Shown: positions 8,838 through 17,451 of the stretch, piece by piece | How the letters are laid out: each line of letters begins with the position of its first letter | Position numbering within the stretch: the stretch's first letter is position 1 | DNA from: JBBKWU01 sp037969035 | GTDB taxonomy: Bacteria; Pseudomonadota; Alphaproteobacteria; Micavibrionales; Micavibrionaceae | NCBI GenBank assembly: GCA_037969035.1 | Contig: JBBKWU010000026.1 | Span: 101,124 to 165,123 of the forward strand | Reading direction: 5' to 3' | DNA: 64,000 nucleotides | Translations under genes and position numbers: made by a program | The notes under the pieces: generated by a model | What the model saw: only the letters and a program-made list of their open reading frames with translations | The model's database searches: none | Told to the model about the DNA's origin: nothing

Positions 8838-8843
8838 TTCTTT

Positions 8844-10274
8844 ATGACCAAACAATTCTTCGATTGCCCCGCTCCTTTCCTGACAAAAGCCAAAGCAAAC
8901 AATATCGCGCTGCATTTCATTGCGCCCGATCAATTCGACGCGTGGCTTAAAAAGCAAACTACAGCCCTCCAAAACCAAGCCAAACAAGAGGGCTTTAACG
9001 GTAAATCAGGACAAGTATTCTTCGAATTTAACGAGAGCGGCACATTAAAGTTTATTCACAACATATCCACAGAAGATTCTGATATTTATACACATTCCGC
9101 GCTCGCACAAACCATCACAAAACGCCTTGATTGTGGATTACTTGAAAAAACATCCTTCACTGTCACAACGGGGCTGAAGAAATCCGACATCAATGATTTT
9201 TGTATTGGTTGGGCTCTCGCCGCGCACCACATGAAAACCTACAAGAGCAAGGCGGATAAAAACAATGCGCCACGGCTTATTTGGCCAAAAGGCACCGATA
9301 AAACGCGCGTCAATGCTTTCATACAGGCGATCTGTATGCTTCGTAACCTTGTAAACACACCCGCCAACGATCTAGGCCCAGACGAGCTTGAAAAGGCCGT
9401 AAAGATGCTCGCAAAACCATTTGAGGCCAAAGTCAGCGTCATCAAAGATCAAAAAATCTTAGAAAAAGACTTCCCGCTCATCTACACGGTGGGTAAAGCC
9501 AGCCCCCGCGCACCGCGCCTGATTGATTTACAATGGGGCAACGCAAAGCACCCGAAAGTCACACTCGTCGGTAAAGGTGTATGCTTTGACACAGGCGGCC
9601 TTGATATAAAAACATCGAGCTTTATGGCTCTCATGAAAAAAGACATGGGTGGTGCGGCGCATGTTATGGGTGTTGCGCATATTATTATGGCGCTCAAGCT
9701 CCCAATATCCCTACGCGTGCTTATTCCTGCCGTGGAAAATTCCATTGCGGGCAACGCGTTCCGCCCGGGTGACATCATCAAGAGCCGCAAAGGCCTTACC
9801 GTTGAAAACACAAACACCGATGCCGAAGGCCGCTTGATCTTGGCGGATGCTCTCACCTATGCGTGCGAGGCAAAACCAGATGTTGTGATCGACTTTGCAA
9901 CGCTGACAGGCTCAGCCCGTGCAGCACTTGGCCCCGATATCCCCGCCATGTTCGGCAGCAACGACAAAGAAGCAAAAGCGTTAGAAGCCGCAGCCTTCAA
10001 AGAAAACGACCCTGTCTGGCAAATGCCGTTATGGGATGCGTACAAAAAACACATTGAAAGCTCATTGGGTGACCTTGTGAACAGCGCAGGCCTGCCGGGT
10101 GATTTGATCTACAGTGCCCTATTCCTCAAAGAATTCGTCACCGCAGAGCCAGATTGGTTTCACCTCGACGTTTTTGCGTGGGAACAAAGCGGCAAAGCAG
10201 GTCGCCCCAAAGGCGCATCAGACACAGGTCTACGCGCTGTGTTCAGCTACTTGGAAAACCGTTTCGGGAAATAA
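8844..10274 (+). CDS. Leucyl aminopeptidase family protein (M17)
   Basis: A 476-residue M17 cytosolic aminopeptidase that removes N-terminal residues from peptides with two metal ions. The N-terminal domain (about 1-155) is divergent. The catalytic C-terminal domain shows GKGVCFDTGGLDIK (K244, D249 region), KKDMGGAA (about 262-269) and the family signature NTDAEGRL at 324-331. The length fits the family (about 460-500). The ATG at 8844 is preceded by AAGGGA with 8-nt spacing, inside a predicted hairpin. It resembles the alphaproteobacterial leucyl aminopeptidase group, so a specific symbol such as pepA or pepB is not given. Confidence 0.88.
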   Translation: MTKQFFDCPAPFLTKAKANNIALHFIAPDQFDAWLKKQTTALQNQAKQEGFNGKSGQVFFEFNESGTLKFIHNISTEDSDIYTHSALAQTITKRLDCGLLEKTSFTVTTGLKKSDINDFCIGWALAAHHMKTYKSKADKNNAPRLIWPKGTDKTRVNAFIQAICMLRNLVNTPANDLGPDELEKAVKMLAKPFEAKVSVIKDQKILEKDFPLIYTVGKASPRAPRLIDLQWGNAKHPKVTLVGKGVCFDTGGLDIKTSSFMALMKKDMGGAAHVMGVAHIIMALKLPISLRVLIPAVENSIAGNAFRPGDIIKSRKGLTVENTNTDAEGRLILADALTYACEAKPDVVIDFATLTGSARAALGPDIPAMFGSNDKEAKALEAAAFKENDPVWQMPLWDAYKKHIESSLGDLVNSAGLPGDLIYSALFLKEFVTAEPDWFHLDVFAWEQSGKAGRPKGASDTGLRAVFSYLENRFGK

Positions 10275-10303
10275 AGGTCAATAACCGTTTATAAGATTTG
10301 CGC

Positions 10304-11008
10304 TTATTTCAATGGTGCAGGTGCGTTACGTGCGCCACCTGATCCGCCATAAAACACATCAGGATTCATGCTACGTGTCAGGCTATCTGCCGAACCACCG
10401 CTAGATGATGAACTGTTGTTGCTACTACCACCACCACTGCTTGATGAAGGCGTGATAACGTCCAAACTATCCTCAGATATCGCACGGTCTGTTCTTTGTA
10501 GCTCGTAATGTTCTTTATAAACATCACTCTGCAACGCAGGAATACCCGCGCGGAACTCTTCATATTGGAACAATGTTGGGTTTTGCAAAAGATCATGCTG
10601 ATAATCGGGCAGCGGGTACATATTCGGCTTCATCCCTGTAAAATCAACAACAATCAAATCTGGTGATTCATACATAGAGTTTGCATTATCATCGATGATT
10701 AAACCTGGTATCCCGCCATTGGCAATATTGTAATAAGCGCTCTCGGATAATGTTGGATCAATATCAACTGATTTTTTACGATCACCCGATGCGAGGCAGT
10801 TCACCTTAAACGGTTTTTTGAATTTTGTGATTTTGATTGTTTGCGGCGGCACAACCTTGTAACGCGCATGTTCATTCTCTAAATAACAGATAGAATCTTT
10901 GGAGCCAGGTGTTTCAACGCGTATATTTTGCATCGAACCATCAACGATAGTGGAACACGCGCCCAAAAAGACACAACAAGAAAGTAAAAGAGAACTATAT
11001 CGGAACAT
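10304..11008 (-). CDS. Putative lipoprotein of unknown function
   Basis: A 234-residue protein with a short hydrophobic signal and a lipobox, FLGAC, so the cysteine at residue 18 would be lipidated and the protein anchored in the envelope. The mature start CSTIVDGSMQNI resembles the beginning of several small bacterial lipoproteins that carry a PEGA-like beta domain (about 18-75). The last 70 residues are rich in serine, glycine and asparagine, with runs of S and G, and look disordered. The ATG at 11008 is preferred to a GTG at 11017 because it starts directly at the signal peptide. It lies 118 bp downstream of clpB on the same strand. No specific function is recognised. Confidence 0.7.
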   Translation of the reverse strand: MFRYSSLLLSCCVFLGACSTIVDGSMQNIRVETPGSKDSICYLENEHARYKVVPPQTIKITKFKKPFKVNCLASGDRKKSVDIDPTLSESAYYNIANGGIPGLIIDDNANSMYESPDLIVVDFTGMKPNMYPLPDYQHDLLQNPTLFQYEEFRAGIPALQSDVYKEHYELQRTDRAISEDSLDVITPSSSSGGGSSNNSSSSSGGSADSLTRSMNPDVFYGGSGGARNAPAPLK

Positions 11009-11126
11009 GGGAATCACTCTGTGTAGAGGTTGGAAATCATTTGATTACTATCATTGCACCAAAACGCACAAAAAACAATTCCCCTATTCCTTTCTATTCC
11101 ATTCCCTTCGGTTCTTCGCTACACAA

Positions 11127-13757
11127 TCATCCAACAGATTGCTTACTTTCTTTGTCTTTAGCATTGCTGCCCTTGCTCTTACCCGTTTTAAACTGCAGAG
11201 AATCACCCTTTACGCTAACCGCAACAGAGGAGCCATCTTCGACCTCACCATTCAAAATAGCTTCAGCCAAATAGTTTTGCAGGTAATTTTGGATAACGCG
11301 CTTCAATGGCCGCGCACCATACGCAGGATCATACCCCTGATCCGCCAGCCATTTTTTAGCATTCGCATCAACACTCAACTCAATATGACGATCAGCGAGC
11401 AATTTATGCAGATATTCTAGCTGAATATCAACAATGCCCGTCATTTGCTCACGCCCTAAGCGGTTAAACAGCAGTATTTCATCCAGACGGTTAAGAAACT
11501 CAGGACGGAATGCCTTACGCACAACATCCATAACTTCCTCGCGCACATCTTCTGTTTTCTGCCCGTCTTTAAGCTCGATCAGATGCTCCGCCCCAAGATT
11601 CGACGTCATGATAAGCACAGCATTGCTAAAGTCCACTGTACGTCCCTGTCCGTCAGTTAAACGACCATCATCAAGGACTTGCAGCAAGATATTAAACACA
11701 TCAGGATGCGCTTTTTCGATCTCATCAAACAAAATAACCTGATACGGACGGCGACGAATAGCCTCAGTCAACGAGCCACCTTCTTCATAACCAACATAGC
11801 CAGGCGGCGCACCGATCAAGCGCGCAACGGAATGCTTCTCCATATATTCGGACATATCCATGCGCACCATGGCTTGATCGTCATCAAACATAAACTCAGC
11901 CAACGCCTTGGTTAGCTCCGTCTTACCAACCCCTGTCGGGCCCAAAAACAAGAACGAGCCAATCGGGCGGCGTTGATCTTGCAGCCCCGCACGCGCACGG
12001 CGTATGGCATTAGCGACAGCCTTCACGGCAATATCCTGTCCCACAACGCGCTGCATGATCTTCTCTTCCATCGCCAGCAATTTACCGCGCTCACCTGCCA
12101 GCATTTTATCCATCGGGATACCTGTCCAGCGGCTCACAACGCCCGCAATATCATCAGGTGTAACCTCTTCGTTAATCAAATGGCTGTCCGATTTAACATC
12201 GGCTGCTTTTTCAAGCTGCTTCTCAAGCTCAGGGATTTTGGCGTATTTGATCTCACCAGCCGCCGCCCAATCACCTGCGCGCTCGGCCTGCTCCAACTCT
12301 ATCCGCGCACGATCAAGTGCTTCTGTGGCGCGTTGTCCAATGTTGAGCTTTTCTTTCTCGGCCTGCCACTGTCCTGTCATATCCGCAGAGGTTGCTTCCA
12401 ACTCGTTTAGCTCTTCTTCAAGTTTTTCCAGCCTATCCTGTGTGGCTTGATCTGTTTCTTTCTTCAAGGCTTCGCGCTCGATCTTAAGCTGCACAATGCG
12501 GCGATCAATTTCGTCTATTTTCTCAGGCTTCGAATCAACCTGCATCCGCAAGCGTGACGCGGCCTCATCAATCAAATCAATCGCCTTATCGGGTAAAAAA
12601 CGATCTGTAATATAACGATTCGAGAGCGTTGCCGCCGCCACAATTGCCGAATCCGTGATACGTACACCGTGATGCGCTTCGTACTTCTCTTTCAAGCCGC
12701 GTAAGATAGAAATTGTATCTTCAACATTCGGCTCATCAATGAACACAGGCTGAAAACGCCGTGCCAGCGCCGCATCCTTTTCAATATACTTACGATATTC
12801 ATCCAGCGTCGTCGCACCAACCATATGAAGCTCACCACGCGCCAACGCAGGCTTAAGCATATTCGAGGCATCCATCGCGCCATCGGCTTTCCCCGCACCA
12901 ACAAGCGTATGTAGCTCATCAAGGAACAAGACTATTTCGCCCGCTGCCGCACTGATTTCTTCAAGCACCGCTTTCAAACGCTCTTCAAATTCACCACGGA
13001 ATTTCGCGCCCGCAATCAACGAACCTAAATCCAACGACATTAATTTCTTATTCTTCAGGCTTTCTGGTACATCGCCATTCACAATGCGCAGCGCCAATCC
13101 TTCGATAATAGCAGTTTTACCAACCCCTGGCTCACCAATCAGCACAGGGTTATTTTTCGTACGGCGTGAAAGCACCTGTATCGTACGGCGAATCTCTTCC
13201 TCGCGACCAATCACAGGATCAAGCTTACCTTCACGCGCCACTTCGGTTAGATCACGCGCATATTTATTCAACGCATCAAACCCGCCTTCGGCTGTCGCGG
13301 TGTCGGCTGTACGTCCCTTGCGCATTTCATTAATGGCTTTGTTCAACGCGTCAGGCTTAATGCCTGCGTTTTGCAGAATTTCCTCAATGTCAGATGCTTT
13401 GGCAAGGCTCATCGCCTGTAAAATGCGTTCGACCGTCACAAACTTATCGCCAGATTTCTCTGATATTTCAATACCCTTATCGAGCGTCTTTGCCAAATCG
13501 GTTGAAATACGGAGCTGCCCTGCACCCGGCCCCTGCACCACAGGAAATTTCACAAGTGCGGCGCTAATGTCACCGTCTAAGATATCCGCGTTACCGCCAG
13601 CTGCTGCGATAATCTTGCGCGACAAACCATCTTCATCATCCAACATCACCCGCATTAAATGCTCAGGCTCCAAAGACTGATGGCTAGAGCGCATCGCCAA
13701 TGTTTGCGCCTTTTGCACAAACCCGCGTGATTTCTCGGTAAATCTTTCAAAATCCAT
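11127..13757 (-). CDS. clpB: ATP-dependent chaperone ClpB
   Basis: An 876-residue ClpB disaggregase that pulls proteins out of aggregates together with DnaK. The domains are in the usual order: a Clp N domain (about 1-145), AAA+ module 1 with Walker A GEPGVGKT at 208-215, the long coiled-coil middle domain (about 405-525, with many EK/EL heptads), and AAA+ module 2 with GPTGVGKT at about 605-612, then the C-terminal D2-small domain. The length is standard (about 860-880). The ATG at 13757 has an AGGAC ribosome binding site about 8 nt upstream. It sits downstream of prfA-prmC-DUF4167, the usual alphaproteobacterial neighbourhood, but a terminator separates it from DUF4167. Confidence 0.97.
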   Translation of the reverse strand: MDFERFTEKSRGFVQKAQTLAMRSSHQSLEPEHLMRVMLDDEDGLSRKIIAAAGGNADILDGDISAALVKFPVVQGPGAGQLRISTDLAKTLDKGIEISEKSGDKFVTVERILQAMSLAKASDIEEILQNAGIKPDALNKAINEMRKGRTADTATAEGGFDALNKYARDLTEVAREGKLDPVIGREEEIRRTIQVLSRRTKNNPVLIGEPGVGKTAIIEGLALRIVNGDVPESLKNKKLMSLDLGSLIAGAKFRGEFEERLKAVLEEISAAAGEIVLFLDELHTLVGAGKADGAMDASNMLKPALARGELHMVGATTLDEYRKYIEKDAALARRFQPVFIDEPNVEDTISILRGLKEKYEAHHGVRITDSAIVAAATLSNRYITDRFLPDKAIDLIDEAASRLRMQVDSKPEKIDEIDRRIVQLKIEREALKKETDQATQDRLEKLEEELNELEATSADMTGQWQAEKEKLNIGQRATEALDRARIELEQAERAGDWAAAGEIKYAKIPELEKQLEKAADVKSDSHLINEEVTPDDIAGVVSRWTGIPMDKMLAGERGKLLAMEEKIMQRVVGQDIAVKAVANAIRRARAGLQDQRRPIGSFLFLGPTGVGKTELTKALAEFMFDDDQAMVRMDMSEYMEKHSVARLIGAPPGYVGYEEGGSLTEAIRRRPYQVILFDEIEKAHPDVFNILLQVLDDGRLTDGQGRTVDFSNAVLIMTSNLGAEHLIELKDGQKTEDVREEVMDVVRKAFRPEFLNRLDEILLFNRLGREQMTGIVDIQLEYLHKLLADRHIELSVDANAKKWLADQGYDPAYGARPLKRVIQNYLQNYLAEAILNGEVEDGSSVAVSVKGDSLQFKTGKSKGSNAKDKESKQSVG

Positions 13758-13842
13758 ATATCTATGTCCTGTTTCGTCCTGTTTATCGGTTCGTACGTTT
13801 TATTTTAACGCATGAAGCACTAAGAATTGAGCACTAAATAGA

Positions 13843-13870
13843 AAAATATTCCGCAAAAAGGCAAAATCAA
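13843..13870 (-). promoter_or_regulatory. Possible clpB promoter
   Basis: On the minus strand TTGATT (13870-13865) and TATTTT (13848-13843) are separated by 16 bp. The overlapping CTTGAT is also reminiscent of the heat-shock sigma32 -35 element, but no clear matching -10 is present. The leader to the clpB ATG would be about 80 nt. Confidence 0.3.
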
Positions 13871-13874
13871 GGCA

Positions 13875-13898
13875 CAAAAAAAGCGGCACAAAGCCGCT
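13875..13898 (-). terminator. Intrinsic terminator after the DUF4167 gene
   Basis: Read on the minus strand, AGCGGC (13898-13893) pairs with GCCGCT (13887-13882) around a 5-nt loop and is followed by a run of T (plus-strand A at 13876-13882). It separates the DUF4167 gene from clpB. Confidence 0.9.
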
Positions 13899-13921
13899 CT
13901 TCTTTATAAAATCGTCTCAAA

Positions 13922-14377
13922 TCAGACGTTTTCGAGGTTTTTTTCACCCTGTTTCGCAGAAGATTTTTTCTCTCCTGTGATACTTTGTGGCAAACCAAGA
14001 TCTTCACCAGCATCAGCTTTGTTGCCAATATTGTCATCATTTTGGTTTTGGCTCTGATTCTGATTCTGGTTTTGATTTTGGTTCTGCTTCGCTTGTTGCG
14101 CTTCACGAGCATTCTTAACCTCTTCCCAATCATTGATAAGACGTTGATAATGCTCGGCGTGCTGCAAATAGCTTTGCGCCAAAATATATTCACCTGAAGC
14201 CGTAGAATCTTTAGCAAGACCTAAGTACTTCTCACAAATTTGGTGTGCTGTACCTCTGATACGTACGTCTGGTCCATTGCTATCAAAAACCTGCATTCTG
14301 TTTTGATTTCCGCCGCCGCCTCGATTACCGCCGCCGCTTCTATTTCTGGATCGTCTTTGTGGCGCTCCGTGTTTCAT
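13922..14377 (-). CDS. DUF4167 domain protein
   Basis: A 151-residue protein of the alphaproteobacterial DUF4167 family. The N-terminus is basic and glycine-rich (RRSRNRSGGGNRGGGG), followed by the conserved core QVFDSNGPDVRIRGTA (about 29-44) and YLQHAEHYQRLI (about 70-81). The C-terminal part is a run of alternating asparagine and glutamine, then a charged tail, and is probably disordered. The family has no established function; the basic, RGG-like start suggests RNA binding, which is inference. The ATG at 14377 has AGGA 8 nt upstream and is preferred to a TTG at 14398. The gene lies between prmC and clpB, the usual place. Confidence 0.88.
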   Translation of the reverse strand: MKHGAPQRRSRNRSGGGNRGGGGNQNRMQVFDSNGPDVRIRGTAHQICEKYLGLAKDSTASGEYILAQSYLQHAEHYQRLINDWEEVKNAREAQQAKQNQNQNQNQNQSQNQNDDNIGNKADAGEDLGLPQSITGEKKSSAKQGEKNLENV

Positions 14378-14411
14378 ACTGATTTTCCTGCTTTTCAAAG
14401 GTTTTAATATA

Positions 14412-14468
14412 CACGTACATCATACAAGATTCACGTACAGCTGACCAGAGTCTTCCTGTTTCGAAACA
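14412..14468 (-). promoter_or_regulatory. DUF4167 promoter with paired CACGTACA repeats and a palindrome
   Basis: On the minus strand TGGTCA (14447-14442) and TATGAT (14424-14419) are 17 bp apart, a plausible promoter. CACGTACA occurs at 14412-14419 and 14432-14439, exactly 20 bp (two helical turns) apart and flanking the -10 box. A perfect 12-bp palindrome, TGTTTCGAAACA, lies just upstream at 14457-14468. Confidence 0.4.
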
Positions 14469-14568
14469 AATCTGTCCCCAGACTGTTTCAAAGAATCTTG
14501 GTCACAACGAACCGTGTATTGAATGATATTAACCTACAGTCCCGACTCGCAATCGATCAACGGGCAAT

Positions 14569-15438
14569 CTAATTTTTTTTGTATTTTTCCCCAGAAGAGA
14601 TTTCCACAGCCCTAGGGATTCCTGCCAGATCGGGGTGTGCCGCATTCACGACAAGGCCAGTATCTATCGCGAGTCGCATAATGTCATCAGCTTGATTATG
14701 ACCACTTTCTAGCAGGAAAATCCCCCCCTCATTTAATATAGTTTTTAATGAGGATATTATTTTTTTATAACAATCCAGACCGTCTTTTCCTCCATCAAGG
14801 GCGAGAATCGGGTCGAATCTCTGTACTTCTATCGAAAGAGATTCGATATCGGCGCTCGGAATGTAGGGGGGATTCGATAAAACCAGATCAAATGAATCAG
14901 TTATCGGTTCCGCCCAACTCCCCTGCACGAATCTGATTCTATCAGCGACACCGTTCATTTTTGCGTTTTCACGCGCTACAGCCAACGCCTTATCCGATAT
15001 ATCAACCGCAACGGCCTGACAGTTCGGCCATTCCGTCAGCAACGCAATCGGCAAACAGCCCGTACCTGTGCCTAAATCCAAAATTTTGGTGGGGGGATTG
15101 TCTTTAAAGTAATCAAGTGCTGCTCTAATCAATGTTTCCGAATCTGGGCGCGGATCAAGCACATCGGGCGTGACTTTGAAATCAAGGCTCCAAAACTCCT
15201 TAAACCCGACCATCTGGCTGATGGGTTCCCCGTTTAAACGCCTGTGGATAAGTTTGTGGATAGATTGTGCATCACTTGCGGATATCTCTGTATGACCGCC
15301 CGCAATGAAGTCTGTGTCGTCAATACCGAGGATATGTTTGATAATAATCCGCGCATCAAGGTTGGCGGTGTCTATTTGTGCATCCTTCAACTGTGTTTTC
15401 GCAGACATATATATGTCACGCAGTGTTAGGTCGCTCAA
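14569..15438 (-). CDS. prmC: Peptide chain release factor N(5)-glutamine methyltransferase
   Basis: A 289-residue PrmC/HemK that methylates the glutamine of the GGQ motif of release factors using S-adenosylmethionine. It shows an N-terminal helical substrate-binding domain (about 1-85), the SAM-binding DLGTGTG at 121-127 and the catalytic NPPY at 189-192. The length is typical. The start is a TTG at 15438 whose last bases overlap the TGA of prfA (TTGA), which implies translational coupling. The neighbouring prfA encodes its substrate, so the pair is an enzyme-substrate operon. Confidence 0.95.
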   Translation of the reverse strand: MSDLTLRDIYMSAKTQLKDAQIDTANLDARIIIKHILGIDDTDFIAGGHTEISASDAQSIHKLIHRRLNGEPISQMVGFKEFWSLDFKVTPDVLDPRPDSETLIRAALDYFKDNPPTKILDLGTGTGCLPIALLTEWPNCQAVAVDISDKALAVARENAKMNGVADRIRFVQGSWAEPITDSFDLVLSNPPYIPSADIESLSIEVQRFDPILALDGGKDGLDCYKKIISSLKTILNEGGIFLLESGHNQADDIMRLAIDTGLVVNAAHPDLAGIPRAVEISSGEKYKKN

Positions 15439-16499
15439 AATTCCATATTCGAAAGCTTGCTTGCTTCGTCCTCTGTCACCAGCGGATCAATAACTTCGTC
15501 CAAAAACTCACCGCTCAGAATCTCGTCGAGCTTATAGAGCGTGAGATTGATACGGTGATCAGAAATACGTCCTTGCGGGAAGTTATAAGTGCGAATCCGC
15601 TCCGAACGATCGCCCGTACCAACTTGTGACTTACGGTTAGCGGCGCGTTCGCTGTCAATAATTTGGCGTTCATGGTCGTAAAGACGGGAAAGCAAAATCT
15701 TCATCGCTTTGGCGCGGTTCTTATGCTGAGATTTTTCATCCTGCATCGAGACCATCAAACCTGTCGGGATGTGCGTGATACGTACAGCACTATCTGTTGT
15801 GTTCACAGACTGCCCGCCGGGACCCGATGAGCGGAAAAAATCGACGCGGATATCGGCTTCATTTAATTCGACATCAACCTCTTCTGCCTCAGGCAGCACC
15901 GCGACCGTTGCCGCAGATGTATGAACACGCCCACCAGATTCGGTTTTTGGAATACGTTGCACACGGTGTACGCCTGACTCATATTTAAGGCGCGCGAACA
16001 CATTGTTTCCTGTGATTTGGGCGATGATCTCCTTATAACCGCCAATATCACTCTCTGACGCTTCCATAACTTCCATTTTCCAGCCATTTTTGGCCGCATA
16101 GCCGCGATACATGGTGAAAAGATCTGCCGCAAAGAGCGCAGCTTCATCGCCGCCCGTTCCTGCGCGAATCTCCAGAATAGCGTTCTTCTCGTCGGCATCA
16201 TCTTTTGGGATAAGCGAGCGTTTGATTTGTTCTTCAAGCTGCGGAAGTCTTTCTTCAATCTCTTCAAGCTCCATCGCGGCCATATCCTTCATTTCAGGAT
16301 CGCTCAGCAATGTTTGCAAGTCTTCTTGTTCTTTAAGCGCGTTATCATAGGACGTCACGGTTTCAACAACAGGCGATAAATCTGAATATTCTTTTGAATA
16401 TTTCGCGATCTGTTCACCAGATAGGCCGCCCGCGCCCAAAATATCAGAAAGCTCCTGATAGCGTTTTTTGATTGGTTCTAATTTTTTCTGTAATGACAT
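15435..16499 (-). CDS. prfA: Peptide chain release factor 1
   Basis: A 354-residue RF1, which ends translation at UAA and UAG. The peptidyl-tRNA hydrolysis motif GGQ is at 228-230 in the segment SSGPGGQSVNTTDSAVR. The PAT-type codon recognition motif appears as HTSAATVAVLPE with the tripeptide region near 180-195. The length matches RF1 (about 355-360). The ATG at 16499 has a weak GAAGAAA-like ribosome binding site. It is followed by prmC with a 4-base overlap and preceded by the RodZ-like gene after 27 bp. Confidence 0.96.
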   Translation of the reverse strand: MSLQKKLEPIKKRYQELSDILGAGGLSGEQIAKYSKEYSDLSPVVETVTSYDNALKEQEDLQTLLSDPEMKDMAAMELEEIEERLPQLEEQIKRSLIPKDDADEKNAILEIRAGTGGDEAALFAADLFTMYRGYAAKNGWKMEVMEASESDIGGYKEIIAQITGNNVFARLKYESGVHRVQRIPKTESGGRVHTSAATVAVLPEAEEVDVELNEADIRVDFFRSSGPGGQSVNTTDSAVRITHIPTGLMVSMQDEKSQHKNRAKAMKILLSRLYDHERQIIDSERAANRKSQVGTGDRSERIRTYNFPQGRISDHRINLTLYKLDEILSGEFLDEVIDPLVTEDEASKLSNMEF

Positions 16500-16526
16500 G
16501 ATGTTTCTTCTAAAAGAATTGTAAAA

Positions 16527-17450
16527 TTATTCAGGCGTCGCGGCGTTCTCAGCATTCAGTGCGGCAAAGCTGACTTTATCCAATAGTGCTTCGGGGTCAA
16601 GGTCAATATGACGAAGCACATCCCCTTTCACACCGAGTTTTGGTAAAACTTCACCGTTCACCGTAAAGACAAGACCGCCTGCGTTGCCTGTTGAAAGCTC
16701 CCAACCTGTTGCATCCGTTGGGATAGGGTAACTATCACCGATTTGGAATACCCGCGAAACAACAGTTTTTCCGTCGCCATCACGAATTTCAACCCACGCC
16801 GTGTCATCAACCGTCACCACCAACGTCTCGACCGCAACAACTTCGGACTCTTGCACCACAGCCGTTTTTTCTAATCCTGCAGCAGGAGAAATTGCCGCCA
16901 TCATTGCCGCTTGTAGCGGTTGAGGCTCTGAGAAACTCATCATAATTTGTTGCTCATCATAACTGTTGGTTGCCGTGACAGGTGGAATATCTTCTGCTGT
17001 TTTTCCGCCGCTGCCGCCGCTCGTCATAAAAAAGGCACAGCCTACAATAACAACAAGTGCGGCAAACGAACCGCCCAGAATATATAAATTAGGCACTTTG
17101 CTTTCCGATGCGGCCACAGAATAATTCATCGTCGCGCGTTTTGGGCCGCCATCCATCACCTGTGTTTTAAATAAGTGCACCATGCGCCCACCATCAAGGC
17201 CGAGGAATTCTGAATACGTCCGAACAAAGCCAATCGCGTAAACGCGTCCTGGCAAACGCGTCATATCCATCATCTCAAGCGCATCAAGCTGGCTGGCGCG
17301 GATGCGCAACGCTTGCTCCACATCGGGCAAGCTCAAGCTGTAATGAACCCGTGCGCGGCGCAGGATCTCGCCGACGGGGATATCAACAGGTTGCTCCCAC
17401 TTCTCAGCGGAGCTCTGTTCTTGTGCATTCATTTCATTCATAATTGGCAT
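16527..17450 (-). CDS. RodZ-like helix-turn-helix membrane protein (DUF4115)
   Basis: A 307-residue protein with a cytoplasmic helix-turn-helix domain of the HTH_25 type (about 24-88), one membrane segment (about 121-142) and a periplasmic beta domain of the DUF4115 type (about 215-285, with DTAWVEIRDGDG and a WELSTGNAGGL segment). This layout is that of RodZ, which links MreB filaments to the cell wall machinery. The start ATG at 17450 lies one base after the lysC TAA, so the gene is probably coupled to lysC; starts at 17441 or 17432 are also possible. The role in cell shape is inferred from the family. Confidence 0.8.
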   Translation of the reverse strand: MPIMNEMNAQEQSSAEKWEQPVDIPVGEILRRARVHYSLSLPDVEQALRIRASQLDALEMMDMTRLPGRVYAIGFVRTYSEFLGLDGGRMVHLFKTQVMDGGPKRATMNYSVAASESKVPNLYILGGSFAALVVIVGCAFFMTSGGSGGKTAEDIPPVTATNSYDEQQIMMSFSEPQPLQAAMMAAISPAAGLEKTAVVQESEVVAVETLVVTVDDTAWVEIRDGDGKTVVSRVFQIGDSYPIPTDATGWELSTGNAGGLVFTVNGEVLPKLGVKGDVLRHIDLDPEALLDKVSFAALNAENAATPE

Positions 17451-17451
17451 A

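Noticed and set aside
11973..12450. Two plus-strand frames of about 145 codons inside clpB
   Set aside because: They mirror the clpB reading frame on the other strand and have no ribosome binding site or recognisable domain.
13084..13680. 198-codon plus-strand frame inside clpB
   Set aside because: Antisense shadow of the ClpB N-terminal and first AAA+ domains; serine/isoleucine-rich composition is typical of such shadows.
13843..13872. Heat-shock (sigma32) promoter for clpB
   Set aside because: CTTGAT is present but no matching -10 element at the right distance; only a generic promoter is reported, at low confidence.
14060..14100. Possible short tandem DNA repeat near the DUF4167 gene end
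   Set aside because: It is the coding sequence of the asparagine/glutamine run in the protein, not a CRISPR or intergenic repeat. No CRISPR array was seen anywhere in the window.
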